Shown: one piece after another, positions 6,065-10,826 of the stretch | Layout of the letters: every line of letters begins with the position of its first letter | How positions within the stretch are numbered: the first letter of the stretch is position 1 | Source: an uncultured Clostridia bacterium | GTDB taxonomy: Bacteria > Bacillota > Clostridia > UBA1381 | Length of the DNA: 10,826 nucleotides | NCBI GenBank assembly: GCA_934489015.1 | Contig: CAKSSN010000042.1 | Coordinates: 1 to 10,826, forward strand | Direction: 5' to 3' | Notes under the pieces: generated by a model | Told to the model about the DNA's origin: nothing | The model's input: only the letters and a program-made list of their open reading frames with translations | Databases searched by the model: none | Made by a program: the position numbers and the translations under genes

Positions 6065-6628
6065 TTATTTCAGCTTTATAAGCCTTTCTCCCTTAACAAG
6101 AAACGCACTGTCGGAAAAATCAATCATAGCGCGGTCATTCATTGAGTCGGTGAAAAAAGTAATTTTCTCACCGCTGAGCATCGGCTTTAAAAGCTCAACC
6201 TTTTTTTCCTTATAGCAAAGCTTTACAAGCTTTCCCGACTTTAAATCTATTTCCGACGAAATAACATTTTTTATGCCGAGCCTTTTCATAGGCTCTTTAA
6301 GCAAAAAGCCGAAAGACGCGGACAAAATCACATCATCGCTGCGCTTATTTTCAAGATAAAAGCGCTTTATTTTCCTGAAATTTTTATCCCAAAATTCCTC
6401 CGTCGTTTTCTCAATATCGGGAAACGCAGAAAAAAGCTCACAAGAATATTTGCCGATATACCTCTCAATTTCCTCGCCGGATACAAGGCAAAGCTTATAT
6501 TTCACGAGCTTTATAAGCATAAGCGGGAAAAGCCTTGCAAGACTTTTTTTGCGTTTTATGCAAAATTTGAAAAAGTCAACGGCGCTTTCTCCGTCATATA
6601 TTGTATTGTCAAAATCATAAACATTCAT
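6065..6628 (-). CDS. HAD-IB family phosphatase
   Basis: This 187-residue protein has all the haloacid dehalogenase superfamily motifs: D-F-D-N-T (5-9, nucleophile Asp5), a Ser-containing 'ILSAS' (101-105), Lys in 'CYKEKKVELL' (138-147) and the acidic 'TDSMNDRAM' (160-168). The helical cap between motifs I and II and the 'G-K-L-x-x-x-C-Y' stretch point to subfamily IB, which includes phosphoserine phosphatase and PgpC-type phosphatidylglycerophosphatase. Because plsC lies directly upstream, and HAD-IB domains are fused to PlsC-type acyltransferases in some actinobacteria, a phospholipid-pathway substrate is plausible but unproven. I chose the ATG at 6626-6628, directly before the first motif and after a weak GGTGAT site; an extension to 6673 adds 15 residues without family character. 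It lies 41 bases after plsC. Confidence 0.85.
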   Translation of the reverse strand: MNVYDFDNTIYDGESAVDFFKFCIKRKKSLARLFPLMLIKLVKYKLCLVSGEEIERYIGKYSCELFSAFPDIEKTTEEFWDKNFRKIKRFYLENKRSDDVILSASFGFLLKEPMKRLGIKNVISSEIDLKSGKLVKLCYKEKKVELLKPMLSGEKITFFTDSMNDRAMIDFSDSAFLVKGERLIKLK

Positions 6629-6669
6629 AAAATCACCGCTGAAACAAATAATCTGTAAAACAAAAAAAA

Positions 6670-7254
6670 TCAATTTTCCGCACGCAGTGCTTTCATTTTA
6701 CCCCAAAGCTCGTCGGATAATTCGCGCTGCTTTTCAACGCTGACCTTGCTGCCGGCATATTCCGAATAATCAACCGCTTCCCCGAAGCGAACGATTATTT
6801 TATGCCTGAACTTATATTCACCCGAAATATAAACAGGAACAATTTTAACCCTTGACCTAAGCGCGATCATAACGGCGCCCTCCTTTATCGGAACATCCTC
6901 GCCCTGGCCTATTCTTCTGCCGTGAGGAAAAATTATAACCGTTTCATTATTCCTTAAAAGCTTAATCGCCTTTTTTATAGCGTCAAGATCAACATCTCCC
7001 CTTGCGATAGGGAACGCACCCAAAGCCTTTAAAAGCGCTCCGAAAAGCTTATTTTTAAAAAGCTCCGCCTTTGCCATAAAATGCACCTTGCCGGGATAAA
7101 TGCCGCCGATCAGAGCCGGATCCCAATTGCTTGTATGATTTGGCGTTATCATAACGCCGCAGCCGGTCGGAATATTTTCAAGACCCTCAACCTTTATATT
7201 AAACATAACGCAGTAAAAGCCGTGAACAAGCGAACGCACAAGACTGAATTTCAT
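6670..7254 (-). CDS. plsC: 1-acyl-sn-glycerol-3-phosphate acyltransferase family
   Basis: This enzyme would acylate lysophosphatidate to phosphatidate at the inner face of the membrane. The 194 residues contain motif I NHTSNWD (39-45, catalytic His40 and Asp45), 'FPIARGD' (81-87), motif III as FPHGRR (109-114) and motif IV 'KIVPVYIS' (137-144). Motif III is usually FPEGTR; here Glu is replaced by His, which may alter binding of the glycerol-phosphate substrate. The length is on the short side for the family. I chose the ATG at 7252-7254, twelve bases after AAAGGA; an in-frame ATG at 7264-7266 abuts the ribosome binding site and is unlikely. It follows cmk after a 126-base gap that carries a structured inverted repeat. 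The cmk-plsC order is common in Clostridia. Confidence 0.9.
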   Translation of the reverse strand: MKFSLVRSLVHGFYCVMFNIKVEGLENIPTGCGVMITPNHTSNWDPALIGGIYPGKVHFMAKAELFKNKLFGALLKALGAFPIARGDVDLDAIKKAIKLLRNNETVIIFPHGRRIGQGEDVPIKEGAVMIALRSRVKIVPVYISGEYKFRHKIIVRFGEAVDYSEYAGSKVSVEKQRELSDELWGKMKALRAEN

Positions 7255-7290
7255 TTTTATAACCATTCCTTTCTGTGCTGTAAGGCACAA

Positions 7291-7350
7291 AGCTTAAGTC
7301 CGATACCGAAAGCAAAAAGCTGCACTGTTGGATTTTTGCAGACTTAAGCT
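7291..7350 (-). promoter_or_regulatory. Structured inverted repeat in the cmk-plsC gap (plsC leader)
   Basis: A perfect 10-base inverted repeat, AGCTTAAGTC (7291-7300) and GACTTAAGCT (7341-7350), encloses a second perfect pair, GCAAAAA (7312-7318) and TTTTTGC (7333-7339). As RNA from the minus strand this folds into an outer 10-pair stem, a lopsided 1/11-base internal loop, an inner 7-pair stem and a 14-base loop. No T tract follows, so it is not a standard terminator. A further small hairpin (TGTGC 7274-7278 with GCACA 7285-7289) leads into the plsC ribosome binding site. I recognise no riboswitch class. A small mobile repeat is possible, but no flanking target duplication is visible. Confidence 0.5.
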
Positions 7351-7380
7351 TCCCTCAAAAGTCAATATATTTTATAGCGA

Positions 7381-8049
7381 TTAATATTCCGTTTTCGCTT
7401 TAATTATATCGAGAACCTTTTCTATCGACTCACAAAGCGCAAGCTCCGTTGTATCGACAACAATAGCGTCCTCCGCTTCTCTCAGCGGCGACTCTTCTCT
7501 TTCGGTGTCGTTTTTGTCGCGCGCGAGTATATCGCGGCAAATATCGTCAAGCGAGCAGTCAACGCCCTTTTCCCTAAGCTCCTTGTATCTTCTCTCTCCG
7601 CGCGTATATGCCGAAGCCGTCAGAAAAATTTTGCACTCGGCGTCCGGCAAAACATAAGTTCCTATATCGCGCCCGTCCATAACAACGCTGCTATTTTCCG
7701 CCATAGCTCTCTGAAGACTGACAAGGCGAGCTCTCACGCTTGCTATAACCGCAATATCGGAAGCCGCCATGCTGACCTCCTCCGTGCGTATCTTATCGGT
7801 CACATTTTCGCCGCACAGATATATTTCCTGCCCGTTTTCACCGTGACGAATATCAATAGATATTTTCTCCGTATTTTCAGCCGCCAGCTCCGGCTGCGCC
7901 TTAATATCTATCCCCGCTCTGAGCGCCGCCAGGCCTGCCGCGCGGTACATCGCGCCGGTGTCTATGTAAATATATCCCAGCTTTTTCGCCACAGATTTTG
8001 AAATTGTACTTTTACCTGCCCCTGCCGGACCGTCTATTGCTATTTTCAT
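7381..8049 (-). CDS. cmk: Cytidylate kinase
   Basis: This enzyme phosphorylates CMP and dCMP with ATP, feeding nucleotide and CDP-lipid synthesis. The 222 residues begin with the P-loop 'IDGPAGAGKST' (5-15), then 'IDTGAMYRAAGL' (29-40), 'MDGRDIGT' for the nucleotide site, 'LTASAYTRGERRYKEL', and the lid and C-terminal signature 'DKNDTEREESPL' with 'DAIVVDTTEL'. Length and motif order are typical. The frame extends to 8079, but the ATG at 8047-8049 has a GGGAG site six bases upstream and opens directly into the conserved sequence. It is 75 bases downstream of rhaM, with a weak hairpin between. In many Clostridia ispH-rpsA follows plsC; in this window a HAD phosphatase and folA follow instead. 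Confidence 0.97.
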   Translation of the reverse strand: MKIAIDGPAGAGKSTISKSVAKKLGYIYIDTGAMYRAAGLAALRAGIDIKAQPELAAENTEKISIDIRHGENGQEIYLCGENVTDKIRTEEVSMAASDIAVIASVRARLVSLQRAMAENSSVVMDGRDIGTYVLPDAECKIFLTASAYTRGERRYKELREKGVDCSLDDICRDILARDKNDTEREESPLREAEDAIVVDTTELALCESIEKVLDIIKAKTEY

Positions 8050-8088
8050 ATAAAACTCCCATTCCGCCGCTGACGGCATAATTAAAGC

Positions 8089-8113
8089 ACAGGTGAAAAA
8101 TCACACTGCCTGT
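8089..8113 (-). terminator. Weak hairpin between rhaM and cmk
   Basis: On the minus strand an ACAGG arm with a bulge continues into GTGA, which pairs with TCAC and then CCTGT around a short T loop. Only a poor T tract (CTTTAATT) follows. It might attenuate transcription from luxS-rhaM into cmk, but it could be chance. Confidence 0.3.
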
Positions 8114-8124
8114 TTCTTTCGTTA

Positions 8125-8436
8125 TCAGTCCAGATGAAAAAGCGGAACAAGATCAACGCTTACGGGACTGTTGTCGGGATTTGTTTCCATAATGTCAGCC
8201 ATAAAATCCCACCATTTTCTGTTTATAGCCGTATCTGCTCCCTTTGCCCATTTTTCCTCGTCCTCGATTTCGATATATCCGAAAAGAATATTCGTTTCCC
8301 TGTCAAGAAAAATAGAATAATTTTTTCCGCCGTGCTCATGAATCATATCCTTCATTTCGTCCCAAAGCTGATTGTGGCGCTTTTCATATTCCTTTTCAAG
8401 TCCGTCGTAAAGCTTCATTTTAAATCCTTTAATCAT
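8125..8436 (-). CDS. rhaM: L-rhamnose mutarotase family protein
   Basis: This 103-residue protein matches RhaM, a dimeric alpha/beta-barrel enzyme that interconverts the alpha and beta anomers of L-rhamnose in the cytoplasm. Visible signatures are 'EYEKRHNQLWDEM' with Tyr17 and His21 at the catalytic positions, 'HGGKNYSIFLD', 'LFGYIEIEDEEKW', the double Trp in 'NRKWWDFM' and the C-terminal 'NPDNSPVS'. The length is exactly that of the family. AAAGAGGT before ATG supports the start. It lies 23 bases after luxS and shares its promoter; no other rhamnose genes (isomerase, kinase, aldolase, transporter) are in the window. Its true substrate could be rhamnose or another sugar with anomeric forms. 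Family assignment is firm, substrate less so. Confidence 0.92.
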   Translation of the reverse strand: MIKGFKMKLYDGLEKEYEKRHNQLWDEMKDMIHEHGGKNYSIFLDRETNILFGYIEIEDEEKWAKGADTAINRKWWDFMADIMETNPDNSPVSVDLVPLFHLD

Positions 8437-8459
8437 TATTATAACCTCTTTCCGAAAAA

Positions 8460-8915
8460 TCAGTCCGCATACTTAAAGTCAATATCCTTACTCTCTAAAA
8501 CTTCAAGATATGCTTTAGCTTCTTTTTTTGCTTCATTTAAGTCAAGATTTCTGTAATTTCCGCACTCTACGGCGCTTTTTCCGAATATTTCGCCGTCATG
8601 CTCAATTATTTTTACAAGCGTGTCCTTTAAATTTTCAAGAAATTTTTCATTGTCGTTCATTCTGACCAAAACATAAAAACCCGTCTGACAGCCCATAGGA
8701 CCGACGTATATTATTTTTTCAGCTATTTCGCTGTTTCTCAGATATGTTGCGAGCATATGCTCAAGCGAGTGCATGGCCGAATTTGAAATTAACTCTCCTG
8801 TGTTCGGCTTTCTCATTCTCAAATCATATGTTACAATATCTCCGTCAATTCTCGACACGTAAAGCCCTTTTTCAAGGCGTGTGTGGTCAACCTTAAAGCT
8901 TTCTATTTTTTCCAT
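8460..8915 (-). CDS. luxS: S-ribosylhomocysteine lyase
   Basis: LuxS cleaves S-ribosylhomocysteine to homocysteine and 4,5-dihydroxy-2,3-pentanedione, the precursor of autoinducer-2. It completes the activated methyl cycle in the cytoplasm. The 151 residues carry the metal ligands His49 and His53 in 'HSLEHMLATYLRN', Cys118 in 'ECGNY', catalytic Cys76 in 'GPMGCQTGFY' and Glu52, so it should be active. It is slightly shorter than most family members. A frame with GTG at 8922-8924 would add three residues, but AGGTGA (8921-8926) sits five bases before ATG at 8913-8915, so I chose ATG. A sigma-A promoter lies immediately upstream, giving an unusually short leader. It forms a two-gene unit with rhaM. 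No pfs/mtnN gene, which supplies its substrate, is visible here. Confidence 0.97.
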   Translation of the reverse strand: MEKIESFKVDHTRLEKGLYVSRIDGDIVTYDLRMRKPNTGELISNSAMHSLEHMLATYLRNSEIAEKIIYVGPMGCQTGFYVLVRMNDNEKFLENLKDTLVKIIEHDGEIFGKSAVECGNYRNLDLNEAKKEAKAYLEVLESKDIDFKYAD

Positions 8916-8931
8916 ATAAATCACCTATTAT

Positions 8932-8960
8932 ATTTTATCATAAATAAGGTGTTTAGTCAA
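8932..8960 (-). promoter_or_regulatory. Sigma-A promoter of luxS-rhaM
   Basis: On the minus strand TTGACT (8955-8960) and TAAAAT (8932-8937) are separated by 17 bases, with TG plus one base directly before the -10 box. The predicted transcript start, around 8925, is only about ten bases before the luxS ATG and falls within the Shine-Dalgarno sequence. The terminator of the upstream gene ends about 20 bases earlier, so luxS has independent expression. Confidence 0.75.
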
Positions 8961-8980
8961 TACCTAAAGAATAAATTATG

Positions 8981-9013
8981 AAAAAAAAGCAGAAGCCATC
9001 AAAAAGCTTCTGC
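8981..9013 (-). terminator. Intrinsic terminator of cstA
   Basis: On the minus strand GCAGAAGC (9006-9013) pairs perfectly with GCTTCTGC (8989-8996) around a nine-base loop and is followed directly by eight T residues (8981-8988). It begins 17 bases after the cstA stop. This is the strongest terminator in the window and separates cstA from luxS. Confidence 0.92.
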
Positions 9014-9029
9014 CCTTTTTATAACTATA

Positions 9030-10721
9030 TTATTCAGCCGATTTTTGAGCCTTAAAATAAGCTCTGAGCGAATTTACAACAATTACAAGACCGAGCGCCA
9101 TAAGCAAAACAGCTATTATAAGCTGAAGACCCTCAGCCAAAAATGTTGCAGAACCTGCCGCATATGCCTTTACAAGCGCCGAAGTTCTCTGAACAAGAGC
9201 CGTGCCCGTTACGCCGAGCATTATAACAAGCGGAGGGAACAGCATTTTGTTGCTTCTTCCCGTAACCTTCATAAACACGCAAAGCGTTACAAGAACAAGT
9301 GCCGAAAGCAGCTGATTTGCCGAGCCGAAGAGCGGCCATATGTTTGCATAGCCTATTCTTGTAAGAACAAATGCGAACAAAAGCGTAACTATTGTTGAAA
9401 AATATGTGTTGCACAAAAGTTTTCTCCAGCCCTCCGCATTTTTCATATCATCAACGCTAAACAATTCCTGGAAGCTCATACGTCCTATACGTGCAACAGC
9501 GTCAAGACTTGTAAGCGCAAGCGCCGAAACACACATTGTCATGAAGCACTGAGCAACATAAACCGGAACTCCGAACATCTCGAAAAATCCTGCAACGCCG
9601 CTCGAGAATACCTGAAACGGTGTTCCTGCCGCCGGAGTTCCATCAGCAGCCGCAGCCGCACCGGCAACGCAAAGAGCAATAACAGCCAAAAGACTTTCAA
9701 GAACCATTGCGCCGTATCCGACCTTAAGCATATCCTTTTCGTTTTCAACCGTTTTTGAAGACGTACCCGACGAAACAAGGCTATGGAAGCCCGAAACCGC
9801 GCCGCAGGCAACCGTTACAAACAAAATCGGGAACATATTTCCGAGCTTGTCATTGTGGAAGCCCGTGAATACCGGCAAATTCATTTTCGGGTGAGCAACC
9901 AGAAGTCCGAGAGCCGCACCGGCAATCATGCCGATAAACATATAGGTTGTCATAGCGTCACGCGGCTGCTTCAAAAGCCACATAGGAAGAACTGCCGCAA
10001 AGAAGATATAAATAAACGTTATGTATGTCCAAGCGTCCTTGCCTGCCGTAATAGGTATCATCATTCCTATTGCAAGTGCGGCAATTGTGAACACAAGTCC
10101 GAGAACAGTTTCTTTCCATCCGCTCAAATGCATTTTATTTTGAATAGCTCCGAAAACCATTGCAAAAACGATAAACAGGATTGAAATAGTGCCTGCCGCG
10201 CCGTTTGTTTTTGCAGCCTCCGCAAGCGCTGTCACTCCGTCAGTTTGTGTATATGCGTTAAACGTTCCGGCAACCATATCCGCAAATGCGGCAATTACAA
10301 GCAGGGTAAACAGCCAGCAGAACAAAAGAAAAAGCTTTCTTCCGAATTTGCCTATGTATTTTTCAATCAGAAGACCCATCGACTTGCCCTCGTTTTTAAC
10401 GCTGGCATACAATGCTCCGAAATCGGTAACCGCTCCAAAGAAAATACCACCGATCAGCACCCATAGAAGCACCGGCAGCCACCCGAACACAGCCGCCTGA
10501 ATTGCGCCCGTTACAGGTCCTGCACCTGCAATAGATGAAAACTGATGACTGAATACAGTCCATCCCTTTGTCGGAACATAGTCCTTTCCGTCCTCAAATT
10601 TTTTTGCCGGCGTTTCGGCTTTCGGGTCTATTCCCCATTTGTTTGCAAGCCATCTGCCGTAGAATACATATGCCGCACACAGAAGCACAGCAGCTATTAA
10701 AACAATAGTAAGCGTATTCAT
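9030..10721 (-). CDS. cstA: Carbon starvation CstA-family permease
   Basis: This 563-residue membrane protein belongs to the CstA/BtsT family, whose characterised members import pyruvate and are linked to peptide use during carbon limitation. Many hydrophobic helices span the protein. The family core is clear: 'YVPTKGWTVFSHQFSSIAGAGP' region near residues 48-69, 'TGAIQAAVFGWLPVLLW', 'FGAVTDFGALYASVK' and, later, 'GFHSLVSSGTSSKT'. It is the short clostridial form; Escherichia coli CstA is about 700 residues. The ATG at 10719-10721 opens a typical first membrane helix and follows AAAGGAGAGG by a suitable distance; an upstream ATG at 10770-10772 adds 17 non-hydrophobic residues that would read through the ribosome binding site. 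It appears monocistronic: a terminator follows, and an imperfect inverted repeat lies in its leader. The substrate (pyruvate or peptides) is inferred from the family. Confidence 0.95.
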   Translation of the reverse strand: MNTLTIVLIAAVLLCAAYVFYGRWLANKWGIDPKAETPAKKFEDGKDYVPTKGWTVFSHQFSSIAGAGPVTGAIQAAVFGWLPVLLWVLIGGIFFGAVTDFGALYASVKNEGKSMGLLIEKYIGKFGRKLFLLFCWLFTLLVIAAFADMVAGTFNAYTQTDGVTALAEAAKTNGAAGTISILFIVFAMVFGAIQNKMHLSGWKETVLGLVFTIAALAIGMMIPITAGKDAWTYITFIYIFFAAVLPMWLLKQPRDAMTTYMFIGMIAGAALGLLVAHPKMNLPVFTGFHNDKLGNMFPILFVTVACGAVSGFHSLVSSGTSSKTVENEKDMLKVGYGAMVLESLLAVIALCVAGAAAAADGTPAAGTPFQVFSSGVAGFFEMFGVPVYVAQCFMTMCVSALALTSLDAVARIGRMSFQELFSVDDMKNAEGWRKLLCNTYFSTIVTLLFAFVLTRIGYANIWPLFGSANQLLSALVLVTLCVFMKVTGRSNKMLFPPLVIMLGVTGTALVQRTSALVKAYAAGSATFLAEGLQLIIAVLLMALGLVIVVNSLRAYFKAQKSAE

Positions 10722-10753
10722 CAAAAAACCTCTCCTTTCGTTTTCAGACAATA

Positions 10754-10806
10754 GCCACGTGCAAAACTCCAAAGATATAGAGTTTATGCGGTTTTACGGA
10801 TGTGGC
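10754..10806 (-). promoter_or_regulatory. Imperfect two-part inverted repeat in the cstA leader
   Basis: GCCAC (10754-10758) pairs with GTGGC (10802-10806). Inside, GCAAAACTC (10761-10769) pairs with GAGTTTATGC (10780-10789) with one bulged base. As minus-strand RNA this gives a nine-pair inner stem with a ten-base loop, a lopsided 12/2 internal loop and a five-pair closing stem, ending about 33 bases before the cstA ATG. It could be a regulatory RNA fold or a protein-binding palindrome. No T tract follows, and no convincing promoter is visible between it and the window edge. Confidence 0.4.
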
Positions 10807-10826
10807 GAATTCGTTTTGTCACTATA

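Noticed and set aside
7366..7372. TTGACT on the minus strand just after cmk as a plsC promoter
   Set aside because: No -10-like sequence stands at 16-18 bases from it, so it is not supported as a promoter.
8134..8556. Plus-strand open frame across rhaM and the luxS end
   Set aside because: It runs antisense to two genes of recognised families with intact catalytic residues, and has no recognisable motif of its own.
9045..10500. Several plus-strand open frames inside cstA
   Set aside because: They are Cys/Lys/Arg-rich or fragmentary antisense readings of a clear membrane permease gene with a good start and terminator.
10732..10746. Catabolite-responsive (cre)-like sequence, TGAAAACG plus a poor right half, before cstA
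   Set aside because: The right half breaks the consensus and the match overlaps the Shine-Dalgarno sequence, so the similarity is probably due to purine richness.

Overview
The window reads as chromosome of a low-to-mid GC Gram-positive anaerobe, most likely class Clostridia. The support is AG-rich Shine-Dalgarno sites, sigma-A type promoters, S-layer-homology (SLH) surface proteins, BspA-type leucine-rich repeats, copper-amine-oxidase-like 'stalk' domains, a clostridial-type HutP homologue, LuxS, and a short-form CstA. I identified families by reading motifs, not by database search. No rRNA, tRNA, CRISPR array, integrase or transposase was seen, and no stretch over 300 bases lacks a gene.

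Layout. Positions 1-56 hold an outward-facing promoter and ribosome binding site for a gene beyond the left edge. Positions 114-3814 (+ strand) carry three surface or exported protein genes: an SLH protein with an acidic/lysine-rich linker but no visible signal peptide or ribosome binding site, a small secreted stalk-domain protein, and a secreted protein with LRR_5 repeats, a stalk-like domain and SLH motifs. The two SLH cassettes are near-identical at DNA level. A 42-base inverted repeat (3854-3895) separates this block from everything to its right, which lies on the - strand.

Read leftward, the - strand block begins with cstA (carbon starvation/pyruvate-peptide type permease), which ends at a strong intrinsic terminator. 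A sigma-A promoter then drives luxS and rhaM (AI-2 synthesis plus an L-rhamnose mutarotase family protein). Next comes a probable housekeeping run: cmk, plsC, a HAD-IB phosphatase, dihydrofolate reductase, an HI0933/BaiN-family flavoprotein and a HutP-family protein. The last three overlap or nearly overlap (4-base ATGA overlap, then an 8-base overlap), indicating translational coupling.

How the parts work together. The left block builds cell-wall-attached or secreted surface proteins. The right block mixes nutrient uptake (CstA), methyl-cycle detoxification/AI-2 production (LuxS), nucleotide and phospholipid synthesis (Cmk, PlsC, perhaps the HAD phosphatase) and folate/redox functions. The points most worth checking are the duplicated SLH cassette and apparently decapitated first gene, the orphan HutP homologue lacking two metal-ligand histidines, the luxS-rhaM pairing, and two structured untranslated leaders (upstream of plsC and of cstA).
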